DNA from: Streptomyces sp. NBC_01476
GTDB lineage: Bacteria > Actinomycetota > Actinomycetes > Streptomycetales > Streptomycetaceae
Reading direction: 5' to 3'
Assembly: GCF_036227265.1 (NCBI RefSeq)
Contig: NZ_CP109446.1
Coordinates: 4,163,001 to 4,227,000 of the forward strand
DNA: 64,000 nt
Below are positions 41,966 to 49,858 of the stretch, piece after piece; within the stretch, counting starts at the first letter, position 1, and every line of letters starts with the position of its first letter. The translations under genes and the position numbers were made by a program. Under the pieces are notes generated by a model. It made no database searches. It was not told where the DNA came from and saw only the letters and a list, made by a program, of their open reading frames with translations.

Positions 41966-43148
41966 GGCCGTCCTCCGGAGGGGTGGTCAGCCACTTGCGG
42001 AGCTCGACGCCGTGCTCGTCCAGTTCCGGCGGGGGCCGGTGGTATCCGACGGGGGTGGCGGAGAAGCGGATGGGGTTGCGGGTGGTGGGCACCGCGCGAT
42101 CGCCCTCGCCGACCTCCACGATGGGGTCGAGCCCGAAGCGCTCCGCCATCGCGAAGCCGCCGTCGATGGTGTTGATGGGCCCGCAGGGCACCCCGACCGC
42201 GGTGAGGGCCTCGAACCACTCGACCGCGCCGCGGGTGGCCAGGCGCTCCTCCAGGATCGGGCGCAGCTCCTCGCGGTTCTTGGTGCGGTCGGCGTTGTGC
42301 GCGAACCGCGGGTCCTCGGGGATGTCCGGGAGGCCGAGGACGTCGCAGAGCTTGCGGAACTGCCCGTCATTGGCCGCCGCCACGATCAGCTGGTTGTCGG
42401 CGGTGGGCAGCGGTTCGTACGGGAAGACGCTGGGGTGCGCGTTGCCCATCCGGAAGGGCACCACGCCGCCGGCCGCGTAGGCCGAGCTGTGGTTGACCAG
42501 TCCGGTCAGCGCCGAGGAAAGCAGATTGACCTCGACGTGCTGGCCCTGGCCGGTGGCGTCGCGGTGGCGCAGCGCGGCGAGGATGCCGATCACGGCGTGG
42601 TTGCCCGCCATCACGTCGAAGACCGAGATCCCGGCCCGGTAGGGCGGCCCGTCCGGGTCGCCGGTCAGGCTCATCAGGCCGGAGATGGCCTGCACCATCA
42701 GGTCGTAGCCGGGCACGTGCTTGCCGGCGCCTGCGCCGAAGCCGCTGATCGACGCGTAGACGGCGCCGGGATTGGCGGCGCTGACGCTGTCGTAGTCCAG
42801 GCCGTACTTGGCCAGGCCGCCGGGCTTGAAGTTCTCGATGATCACGTCCGCCCGGCGGGCGAGTTCGCGGGCCGCCGAGGCGTCGGTCGCGTCGCGCAGG
42901 TCGAGGGCGATCGAGCGCTTGCCGCGGTTGACGCCGAGGTAGTACGTGGAGACCTCGTCCCGTACCGGCGGCATCCAGGTGCGGGTCTCGTCGCCCTGCG
43001 GGCCCTCGACCTTGACGACCTCGGCGCCCATGTCGGCGAGGAGCATCGTCGCGTAAGGGCCGGCGAGGACCCGGGAGAAGTCCGCGACCAGCACCCCCGA
43101 CAGCGGGCCGGGTGCGGGCCCCGCTTCTGCCGTGGAGTCGTCAAGCAT
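41958..43148 (-). CDS. CaiB/BaiF family CoA-transferase
   Basis: This 396-residue class III CoA-transferase moves CoA between carboxylic acids. Typical sequence is LSGVLVADFSRVLAGPYATMLLADMGAEVVKVEGPQGDETR (with the catalytic Asp expected further on), YYLGVNRGKRSIALDLRD, IENFKPGGLAKYGLDYD and FPYEPLPTADNQL. The start is ATG 43148; AGAGG lies upstream, as does one GTCCG-N5-CGGAC palindrome (19 bp before the start). It is the first gene of the dioxygenase operon and likely activates the acid that the lyase-like enzyme then cleaves. Confidence 0.9.
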   Translation of the reverse strand: MLDDSTAEAGPAPGPLSGVLVADFSRVLAGPYATMLLADMGAEVVKVEGPQGDETRTWMPPVRDEVSTYYLGVNRGKRSIALDLRDATDASAARELARRADVIIENFKPGGLAKYGLDYDSVSAANPGAVYASISGFGAGAGKHVPGYDLMVQAISGLMSLTGDPDGPPYRAGISVFDVMAGNHAVIGILAALRHRDATGQGQHVEVNLLSSALTGLVNHSSAYAAGGVVPFRMGNAHPSVFPYEPLPTADNQLIVAAANDGQFRKLCDVLGLPDIPEDPRFAHNADRTKNREELRPILEERLATRGAVEWFEALTAVGVPCGPINTIDGGFAMAERFGLDPIVEVGEGDRAVPTTRNPIRFSATPVGYHRPPPELDEHGVELRKWLTTPPEDGRD

Positions 43149-43166
43149 CAGCCTTGCCTCTCGATC

Positions 43167-43181
43167 GTCCGTACAGCGGAC
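43167..43181. promoter_or_regulatory. IclR-type operator A upstream of the CoA-transferase operon
   Basis: GTCCG-TACAG-CGGAC is a perfect 5-bp-arm palindrome. An extra GTCCG half-site lies at 43186-43190. It lies in the gap between the IclR gene and the CoA-transferase start. It matches sites B (44146-44160) and C (44249-44263). Confidence 0.7.
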
Positions 43182-43274
43182 CATTGTCCGTTGCTGAGTC
43201 TGCGCCGGTGCGGGGTGGCCGGTCAAGGGGCCGTGGCGCCTGGGGGTCGTCTTTGGGGCTGCCTGGGGAGCCGC

Positions 43275-44096
43275 CTACGGAGTCGCCTGGGGGAGGGCCG
43301 GCACGGTCACGTGCGGCAGGTCCTGGACCCGGGCGAAGTCGGCGCTGATGTCGCCGGCCGCCTGCAGCAGCAGCGGCAGATGGTGGTCGAGCAGGCGCTC
43401 CACCGTCGTCTCGGCGGCATGGCAGTTGACGTTGATCCCGGCGATGACGCGGCCCGACCCGTCCCGCAGCGGGGCCGCCACCGACCGGATGCCCAAGGTC
43501 AGCTGCTCGTCGGTCAGCGCCCAGCCGCGCGCCCGCACATCGCGCAGCTCCGCGTCCCGCTCGGCCGGGTCCGGCTGCCAGCGGGCCACCAGCCCGGAGC
43601 GGCTCGGCTCGGCCAGCACCGCGGCCAGCTCGTCCGGCGGCAGGGCGGCCAGCTGGACCTTGCCGAGCGAGGTCGCCAGCGCCGGGAAGCGGGTGCCGAT
43701 CTGCACCGCGAGCGACACGATCTTCGGCACCGACACCCGCGCCACGTACACGATGTCCGAGCCGTCGAGCTGGGCGATCGAGCAGGACTCGTCGGTACGT
43801 GCCGACAGCCGCTCCAGGTGCGGCCGGGCGACGTCCCACAGGCCCGTGGACCGCACGTACGCCACCCCGAGTTCGAGGACCCGGGGGGTGAGGAGGTAAC
43901 CGCGTTCGGCCGCCCGGACATAGCCGAGCTCCTCCAGGGTGAGCAGGATCCGCCGGGCGGTGGGGCGGGCCAGCGAGGTGGCGGCGGCCACCTCGGTGAG
44001 CGTCATCGCCGGGCGGTTCGGCCCGAAGGCCGCGATCACCTCAAGACCGCGCGCGAGCGCTTCGATGAAGTCGGGACCTGTTCCCTCACGTGGCAT
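43275..44096 (-). CDS. IclR family regulator (PcaR/PcaU-like)
   Basis: This 273-residue regulator has the N-terminal segment FIEALARGLEVIAAFG and winged helix MTLTEVAAATSLARPTARRILLTLEELGYVR, typical of the aromatic-acid (PcaR/PobR) branch of IclR. An effector domain follows (about 95-265) with YVARVSVPKIVSLAVQIGTRFPALATSLGKVQLAAL and AGINVNCHA. It lies between the divergent amidohydrolase and the dioxygenase operon, flanked by the three palindromes. GAGGAGG precedes the ATG. Confidence 0.9.
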   Translation of the reverse strand: MPREGTGPDFIEALARGLEVIAAFGPNRPAMTLTEVAAATSLARPTARRILLTLEELGYVRAAERGYLLTPRVLELGVAYVRSTGLWDVARPHLERLSARTDESCSIAQLDGSDIVYVARVSVPKIVSLAVQIGTRFPALATSLGKVQLAALPPDELAAVLAEPSRSGLVARWQPDPAERDAELRDVRARGWALTDEQLTLGIRSVAAPLRDGSGRVIAGINVNCHAAETTVERLLDHHLPLLLQAAGDISADFARVQDLPHVTVPALPQATP

Positions 44097-44145
44097 GGCA
44101 CGACCTCCTCGCGACCTGGCATCACGGTGAAGAGTAGCCGCCGCT

Positions 44146-44160
44146 GTCCGCGAGGCGGAC
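44146..44160. promoter_or_regulatory. IclR-type operator B
   Basis: GTCCG-CGAGG-CGGAC lies 50 bp upstream of the IclR gene in the divergent spacer and could mediate autoregulation. Confidence 0.65.
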
Positions 44161-44248
44161 GCTCCTGCCGGCAGAACGCCGCAGAACGGACCGACAGGTG
44201 CATTGACAGCGAACGCGGGCTGAGCGAGGGTGGCCGCTACGAGCATGT

Positions 44249-44263
44249 GTCCGTAGAGCGGAC
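44249..44263. promoter_or_regulatory. IclR-type operator C
   Basis: GTCCG-TAGAG-CGGAC lies 35 bp upstream of the amidohydrolase start and differs from operator A by a single spacer base. Confidence 0.7.
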
Positions 44264-44297
44264 GAGTGTACGCGTAAGCGCGAAGGAGCGTGAGGCG

Positions 44298-45746
44298 ATG
44301 AGCCAGCCCACCAACGACACCGCGGGCCGTCCGGTCGTGCTGCGGGGTGGCACCGTAGTGACGGTCGATGCCACCCGGCAGGTCCTCGCCGGCCACGACG
44401 TCCTGGTCGTCGGCGACCGCATCGCCGCCATCGGTCCCGGTCTGGCCGTCCCCGACGGGACCGTCGAGATCGACGCGAGCGACGGCCTGGTGATGCCGGG
44501 GATGATCGACACGCACCGGCACATGTGGCAGACGGCCATGCGCGGTTACGGAGCCGACTGGACGCTCACGCAGTACTTCGTCTGGTACTACCTGGAGTGG
44601 GGCAAGACCTTCCGCCCGCAGGACGTCTACGCGGGCAACCTGCTCGGCGCCCTGGAGGCGCTCGACGCCGGTGTCACCACCACCGTCGACTGGTCGCACG
44701 GCCTGCAGACCCCCGACCACGCGGACGCCGCCGTCGACGCCCTGCAGGCGGTGCCCGGCCGCTTCGTCCTCGCGTACGGCAACATCCAGGACGCGCCCGC
44801 CAACTGGACCGGCACCCCGGAGTTCCGCGACTTCGTCTCCCGCCGCATCACCGGCGACGACATGCTCGGCTTCCAGATCGCCTTCGACGTCACCGGGGAC
44901 CCCGCCTTCCCGGAGAAGCCCGCCTTCGAGGTCGCCCGCGAACTCGGCGCCGCGGTGACGACCCACGCCGGTGTCTGGGGCGCGACCGGGGACGACGGCA
45001 TCCGGCTCATGCACGAGCACGGGTTCATGACCCCCGAGACCGTCTACGTGCACAGCTCGTCGCTGTCGGCCGACTCCTACCACCGGATCGCCGCCACCGG
45101 CGGTTCCGTTTCGGTGTCCACCGAGAGCGAGCAGAGCGCGGGCCAGGGCTACCCGTCCACCTGGACGCTGCGCGACTACGGCATCCCGGTCTCGCTCTCC
45201 ATGGACACCTCCGTCTGGTGGAGCGGCGACCTGTTCTCCGCCATGCGCACCACCCTGGGCGCCGACCGCTCCCGCGAGCACTTCGAGGCGCACGCCCAGG
45301 GGGAGACCGTCACCCATGCGGCGCTGCGGGCCGACCAGGTCGTGGAGTGGGCCACCCGCGGCGGGGCGCGCGCCCTGGGCCGCGAGTCGGACCTCGGGAG
45401 CGTCGAGGTCGGCAAGAAGGCCGACCTCGTACTGATCAAGAACGACAACTCGCCGGTGTCCTTCCCGCTGCTCAACCCGCACGGCCACATCGCCTTCCAG
45501 GCGCAGCGCGGTGACGTGCACACCGTGCTGGTCGACGGCAGGATCGTGAAGCGGGACGGCAAGCTGGTCGGGGTCGACCTGGCCGCGGCCCGCCGCACCG
45601 TCGACGAGACCGTCGAGCACCTGCGGGGCGAACTCGGGGCGGAGGCCTGGGAGCGCGGGATGAACCCCGACATCCCCGAGACGAAGGTGCTCGACAACCC
45701 GTACACCTACACCGACTACCAGAGCAGCCGTACGCACAGCCGCTGA
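44298..45746 (+). CDS. Amidohydrolase family metal-dependent hydrolase/deaminase
   Basis: This 482-residue TIM-barrel amidohydrolase belongs to the TrzN/AtzA/SAH-deaminase-like group. It has the metal-binding GMIDTHRHMWQ (His73 and His75), TTHAGVW (His near 222), VYVHSSSLS (His near 251) and SMDTSVWWSGD (Asp near 303). Members deaminate or dechlorinate ring carbons. VEVGKKADLVLI and VLVDGRIVKRDGK at the end are family-typical. AAGGAG precedes ATG 44298. The substrate is unknown, but operator C ties it to the dioxygenase operon. Confidence 0.87.
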   Translation: MSQPTNDTAGRPVVLRGGTVVTVDATRQVLAGHDVLVVGDRIAAIGPGLAVPDGTVEIDASDGLVMPGMIDTHRHMWQTAMRGYGADWTLTQYFVWYYLEWGKTFRPQDVYAGNLLGALEALDAGVTTTVDWSHGLQTPDHADAAVDALQAVPGRFVLAYGNIQDAPANWTGTPEFRDFVSRRITGDDMLGFQIAFDVTGDPAFPEKPAFEVARELGAAVTTHAGVWGATGDDGIRLMHEHGFMTPETVYVHSSSLSADSYHRIAATGGSVSVSTESEQSAGQGYPSTWTLRDYGIPVSLSMDTSVWWSGDLFSAMRTTLGADRSREHFEAHAQGETVTHAALRADQVVEWATRGGARALGRESDLGSVEVGKKADLVLIKNDNSPVSFPLLNPHGHIAFQAQRGDVHTVLVDGRIVKRDGKLVGVDLAAARRTVDETVEHLRGELGAEAWERGMNPDIPETKVLDNPYTYTDYQSSRTHSR

Positions 45747-45818
45747 GCGGCAGGGACGACGGGGCGGGCGTGCGGGCCCACCGCGGGTCCGCGCCCCGGG
45801 GCCGGTACCGTCGATCGC

Positions 45819-46775
45819 ATGCGAGCGATCACGATTCCCGAGCCGGGCGGCCCCGAGGCGCTGGTCCTGGCGGAAGTGCCCGACCCCGTGCCCGGCCCCG
45901 GTGAAGTGCTGGTCGAGGTGGCGGCGTCGGCCGTGAACCGGGCGGACGTCCTCCAGCGGCAGGGGCTGTATCACGTGCCACCGGGTGCGCCGCCGTATCC
46001 CGGTCTTGAGTGCTCGGGGCGGATCGCCGGGCTCGGCCCCGGGGTCAGCGGCTGGGCGGTGGGCGACGAGGTGTGCGCGCTGCTCGCGGGCGGCGGTTAC
46101 GCGGAGCAGGTCGTGGTGCCCGCCGGGCAGTTGCTGCCGGTGCCCAAGGGCGTCGACCTGGTCACGGCGGCGGCGCTGCCGGAGGTCACCGCGACCGTCT
46201 GGTCCAACGTCTTCATGGTCGCCCATCTCCGTCCCGCCGAGACCCTGCTGGTGCACGGCGGGTCCAGCGGGATCGGCACCATGGCGATCCAGCTCGGCAA
46301 GGCGGTGGGCGCGAAGGTGGCGGTCACCGCCGGCAGCGCGGAGAAGCTGGCCGCATGCCGTGACCTGGGCGCCGACATCCTGATCAACTACCGCGAGCAG
46401 GACTTCACCGAGGCCGTCACGCCGGACGTGATCCTCGACATCATGGGCGCGAAGTACCTGCAGCGGAACGTCGACGCCCTCGCCGTCAACGGCCGGCTGG
46501 TCATCATCGGCCTCCAGGGCGGCGTGAAGGCCGAACTCAACCTGGGTGTCCTGCTCTCCAAGCGTGCCGCGGTGGCCGCGACCTCGCTGCGCCCCCGGCC
46601 CCTGGACGAGAAGGCGGCCATCGTGGCGGCGGTACGCGAGCACGTCTGGCCGCTGATCGAAGCGGGGGCGGTACGGCCGGTGGTCGACCGCACCCTGCCG
46701 CTGGCCGACGCGCCCGAGGCCCACCGCCTGCTGGAGGCGAGCGGTCACATCGGCAAGATCCTGCTGCGGATCTGA
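45819..46775 (+). CDS. NAD(P)H:quinone oxidoreductase (zeta-crystallin type)
   Basis: This 318-residue zinc-independent medium-chain reductase has the GroES-like domain MRAITIPEPGGPEALVL, SAVNRADVLQRQGLY and PGLECSGRIAGLGPGV. The Rossmann region is LLVHGGSSGIGTMAIQLGKAVGAKVAVTAGS, and it ends HIGKILLRI. It reduces quinones or enones with NADPH. TACCGT stands 7 bp before the ATG and there is no ribosome-binding site, so it may be leaderless. It is followed by a terminator hairpin. Confidence 0.92.
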   Translation: MRAITIPEPGGPEALVLAEVPDPVPGPGEVLVEVAASAVNRADVLQRQGLYHVPPGAPPYPGLECSGRIAGLGPGVSGWAVGDEVCALLAGGGYAEQVVVPAGQLLPVPKGVDLVTAAALPEVTATVWSNVFMVAHLRPAETLLVHGGSSGIGTMAIQLGKAVGAKVAVTAGSAEKLAACRDLGADILINYREQDFTEAVTPDVILDIMGAKYLQRNVDALAVNGRLVIIGLQGGVKAELNLGVLLSKRAAVAATSLRPRPLDEKAAIVAAVREHVWPLIEAGAVRPVVDRTLPLADAPEAHRLLEASGHIGKILLRI

Positions 46776-46776
46776 G

Positions 46777-46830
46777 CCTTCCGGCGGCGGTGGCGGGTAC
46801 GGCCGGCCCGCCCGCCACCGCCGTGGAAGG
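46777..46830 (+). terminator. Terminator hairpin after the quinone oxidoreductase gene
   Basis: A 13-bp GC-rich stem (46785-46797 with 46811-46823) is extended by CCTTCC/GGAAGG outer arms (46777-46782, 46825-46830), separated by a small internal loop. It begins 1 bp after the stop codon. Confidence 0.75.
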
Positions 46831-47082
46831 GCCCTCCGAGGCACAGGACCGCCCGCGCTTCCCGAGCAGGTCCCGCGGCCTGTCGAGGAGTTGGCGGAAA
46901 CGACCGGCGGATCATGGTCGCCCGGCCGGGGGTGCGGCCACCGCGCGGTGGCGGATCGCCGGTGGGACCGCGGCGGTTCGGGGGTTTCCGGGCGTGGCCG
47001 CGCGGAGGGCGCGCCGCCGTCCGGGATGCCGGAAATGTCGCCTCGTGTGACGCTGAACGCACACAGGGTTCGGCGGAAGGCG

Positions 47083-47877
47083 ATGCGTGTGCGGTCGGCA
47101 GCGGGCAGGGGGAAAGCGCTACGGGCGGGGTCCTGCCTTCTCCTGGCCGCCGGTGTGGCGCTGGGGTCGGTGAAGGCCGCGGAGGCCGCGGTGTCGCCGG
47201 TGCCGGGGCCGGGAGTCTCGCAGGGCCCGGCGGGTCCGGGTCCGCTGCCTTCGGGCTCCGTGTCCGCACGGCCGCCTTCCCCGCCCGCAGGGCCGGGGAC
47301 CGGTCCCGCGCCGACACACGGGGGCGGCCACGGTCCCGCGCCCACCCACGGGGCGGGACACGCTCCCGTCCCGGGGCTCCCCTCCGGTCCGCCGGCTCCG
47401 ACGGCGCACCCCACGCCCCCGGCGTCCGTGCCCCCCGGGCCACCCGCGCCTCCCGCGCCGAAGCCGACGCGGCCGGCGACTCCCGCCGTGCCGCCCCAGC
47501 CGTCTCCGTCCCCCTCCCCGTCCGCGCCGGGCGGCCCGCTGCGCCCGCCCGCGTCGGCCGGTCCGCGTCCCTCCGGCTCCGCCGCGGCGCACACGAGCGG
47601 TGCCGGCGGCGGCAGGGGCGCGCGGGGGCCGGTCCTCAAGCCCCGGCGGGAGTACGGCGCGGGCCGGGGACAGTCGCTGGTGCCGGTGGCGGACGGGCAG
47701 GAGCCGACCACGGCCCCCGCGGCCACCGGCGCGGCGGGGCGGACGGACGCGCCGCCGCGGTCGGTGATCGCGGACGAACCGGTCCGGCGGGTGCTGCGGG
47801 TGCTGCCGCTCGGCGCGGGGCTGGTGCTGGTCGGGCTGGGGCTGGGCTTTTTCGGGCTGCGGCTGCGCAGGTCGTAG
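47083..47877 (+). CDS. Putative Pro-rich exported surface protein
   Basis: This protein of about 264 residues has a basic start and a signal-like hydrophobic stretch (AGSCLLLAAGVALGSVKAAEA). A Pro/Ser/Gly/Ala-rich disordered body of about 170 residues is followed by a C-terminal transmembrane helix and Arg tail (LPLGAGLVLVGLGLGFFGLRLRRS). That layout resembles wall-anchored proteins, but no LAXTG/LPXTG motif precedes the helix, so sortase anchoring is not supported. The start is uncertain (ATG 47083, 47035 or 47026). The 250 bp before it carry no other gene. Function unknown. Confidence 0.6.
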   Translation: MRVRSAAGRGKALRAGSCLLLAAGVALGSVKAAEAAVSPVPGPGVSQGPAGPGPLPSGSVSARPPSPPAGPGTGPAPTHGGGHGPAPTHGAGHAPVPGLPSGPPAPTAHPTPPASVPPGPPAPPAPKPTRPATPAVPPQPSPSPSPSAPGGPLRPPASAGPRPSGSAAAHTSGAGGGRGARGPVLKPRREYGAGRGQSLVPVADGQEPTTAPAATGAAGRTDAPPRSVIADEPVRRVLRVLPLGAGLVLVGLGLGFFGLRLRRS

Positions 47878-48065
47878 GGCGGTGGGGGTGGCCGGGGGTG
47901 CCGGCCGTGGTCGGGCGGGGGCGCTGGGGGTGGCTGGGAGTGCCGGCCGCGGTCGCGCGGGGGCCGTCGTGGCGAGTCGCCGACAAGCAGCCATCGATCA
48001 TTCGTTCGAGTGAAAGCAGAGGCTGGAGCGCGGATCGGGGTTGCGGGCGGGACCATACCCGGTAT

Positions 48066-48080
48066 ACATACTGAGTATGT
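48066..48080. promoter_or_regulatory. PadR-type operator over the start codon
   Basis: ACATAC-TGA-GTATGT is a perfect palindrome with 6-bp arms. It overlaps the ATG at 48077 and directly follows the AT-rich GTATAC, a likely -10 region. PadR proteins bind ATGT/ACAT-type palindromes, so autorepression is likely. Confidence 0.7.
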
Positions 48081-48835
48081 CGATCCGTCACGGCCTGCTG
48101 GCTCTCCTCGAACGAGGTCCGCGTTACGGCTATCAGCTCCGCTCCGAGTTCGAGTCGCGCACCGGTTCCACCTGGCCGCTCAACGTCGGGCAGGTCTACA
48201 CGACGCTGTCGCGGCTCGAACGGGACGGGCTGGTGGTGCCGGCGGGCGAGGACGACGGCGGGCACGCGCTGTACGCGATCACCGAGGACGGGCGGACGGA
48301 GCTGCGGGACTGGTTCGCCAGCCCCGTGGACCGCGCGAATCCACCGCGGAACGAGCTGGCGATCAAGCTCGCGATGGCGGTGGGCTCGCCGGAGGTGGAT
48401 GTGCGCGCGGTGATCCAGGCCCAGCGGATGCACACGATCAAGGCGATGCAGGACTACACGCGGCTGAAGGCACAGGCGATGGAGGCAGCGACGAAGGGAG
48501 CGAAGGGGGCGAAGGCTTCGGGCGGGGGGCACGGGAAGAGCGGGGAGCACGCGGAGAGCGCGGAGACCGGGCCGGACCGGGACGACGTGGCCTGGCAGTT
48601 GGTGCTGGACCAGCTGATCTTCCAGGCGGAGGCGGAAGCCCGGTGGCTCGACCACTGCGAGACCCGGCTGGTGCGGCTCGCCAGTTCCGGCACGGCCTGG
48701 TCGGCGCCCGCCACGCCGGCGCCCGGCCCCGCTCCGGCAGGGCCGGCCGCGGCCGGGGCGGACGAAGCCGAGCCGGCCACCGCGCAGGACGGAGGGCTGC
48801 GCGGCGCCCTCAGACGCCCGCGGACCAGGCGCTGA
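48077..48835 (+). CDS. PadR family transcriptional regulator
   Basis: This 252-residue regulator has an N-terminal winged helix (MSIRHGLLALLERGPRYGYQLRSEFESRTGSTWPLNVGQVYTTLSRLERDGLV), the wing with ALYAITEDGR, and a C-terminal helical dimerisation region (VIQAQRMHTIKAMQDYTRLK) interrupted by a charged low-complexity insert (about 140-175). An Ala/Pro-rich tail ends it. No ribosome-binding site is evident, which fits a leaderless message. An ABC exporter pair lies downstream, the usual target of such PadR genes. Confidence 0.9.
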   Translation: MSIRHGLLALLERGPRYGYQLRSEFESRTGSTWPLNVGQVYTTLSRLERDGLVVPAGEDDGGHALYAITEDGRTELRDWFASPVDRANPPRNELAIKLAMAVGSPEVDVRAVIQAQRMHTIKAMQDYTRLKAQAMEAATKGAKGAKASGGGHGKSGEHAESAETGPDRDDVAWQLVLDQLIFQAEAEARWLDHCETRLVRLASSGTAWSAPATPAPGPAPAGPAAAGADEAEPATAQDGGLRGALRRPRTRR

Positions 48836-48997
48836 GCCCGGCCGCGCGGACGCCTCCGCAGCCGCGCGGCAGCGGCCGCACCAGCAGAACACACAGCGGA
48901 GACAGCGGAGACAGCGGAGAAACCGAAGAAAGGGGCGCCGGCACCTGACCAGCGCCGCGCCTGCCAGTACGTACCGACCAGGGGGAGAGCAGCACCG

Positions 48998-49858
48998 ATG
49001 TCCAGTCAGTCCACGCCGTCCACACCACCCACACCACCGGGCCGGGGCACACCCGCCGGGAGCGCGGCCGGAAAGCCCCCGGGCGAGGCCGCATCCACAT
49101 CGGCATCCGCACCCGTTTCGACACCCGCCCCTGCACCCGCACCTGTCCTGCGGCTCGAAGCCCTGACCCGGGTCCACGGCACCGGCGCCGCCGAGGTCCA
49201 CGCGCTGCGCGGCATCGACCTGGAGGTGTATCCGGGCGAACTCGTCGCCGTGATGGGGCCCTCGGGGTCCGGCAAGTCCACGCTGCTGACCATCGCCGGC
49301 GGCCTGGACCTGCCGACGTCCGGACGGGTCGTGGTCGAAGGCACCGATCTGACCAGCGTCGGCCGCAAGGAGATGGCGGCACTGCGCCGGCGCAGCATCG
49401 GCTACGTCTTCCAGGACTACAACCTGATCCCGGCGCTCACCGCCGCGGAGAATGTGGCACTCCCCCGCGAACTCGACGGCGTCGGCGCCCGCAAGGCCCA
49501 CCGGGAGGCGGTCGCGGCGCTGGAGGAGATGGGGCTGGCGACGCTCGCCGACCGGTTCCCCGACGAGATGTCAGGCGGCCAGCAGCAGCGGGTGGCGATC
49601 GCCCGGGCGCTGGTGGGGGACCGCAGGCTGGTGCTGGCCGACGAGCCCACGGGCGCGCTGGACTCGGAGACCGGCGAGGCGGTGCTCGCGCTGCTGCGCG
49701 CCAGGTGCGACGCCGGCGCGGCCGGGATCCTCGTCACGCACGAACCGCGCTTCGCCGCCTGGGCGGACCGGGTGGTCTTCCTGCGGGACGGCTCGGTGGT
49801 GGACATGACCCTGCGGTCGTCCGCCGAGTCGCTGCTGACCGGCGGGGTGGCGCCGTGA
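48998..49858 (+). CDS. ABC transporter ATP-binding protein
   Basis: This 286-residue ATPase of the LolD/MacB (FtsE-like) type has Walker A GPSGSGKST, Q-loop YVFQDYNL, signature MSGGQQQRVAIARAL, Walker B LVLADEPTGALD and H-loop LVTHEPR. A 47-residue Ser/Thr/Pro-rich N-terminal extension precedes the domain. GTGA overlap with the permease indicates a complex. The cargo is unknown; PadR control suggests a stress- or toxin-responsive exporter or envelope factor. Confidence 0.93.
   Translation: MSSQSTPSTPPTPPGRGTPAGSAAGKPPGEAASTSASAPVSTPAPAPAPVLRLEALTRVHGTGAAEVHALRGIDLEVYPGELVAVMGPSGSGKSTLLTIAGGLDLPTSGRVVVEGTDLTSVGRKEMAALRRRSIGYVFQDYNLIPALTAAENVALPRELDGVGARKAHREAVAALEEMGLATLADRFPDEMSGGQQQRVAIARALVGDRRLVLADEPTGALDSETGEAVLALLRARCDAGAAGILVTHEPRFAAWADRVVFLRDGSVVDMTLRSSAESLLTGGVAP

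Noticed and set aside
41067..45746. A 1559-residue plus-strand reading of the amidohydrolase
   Set aside because: The N-terminal thousand codons are antisense to the CoA-transferase, lyase and IclR genes. The ATG at 44298 has a good ribosome-binding site and the family N-terminus.
47083..47877. Sortase sorting signal at the C-terminus of the Pro-rich exported protein
   Set aside because: A hydrophobic helix and Arg tail are present but no LAXTG or LPXTG motif precedes them, so it is not called a sortase substrate.
43275..48056. A 1593-residue minus-strand frame across IclR, the amidohydrolase, the oxidoreductase and beyond
   Set aside because: Only the last 273 codons (IclR) have a ribosome-binding site and a protein family. 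The rest is antisense to real plus-strand genes.
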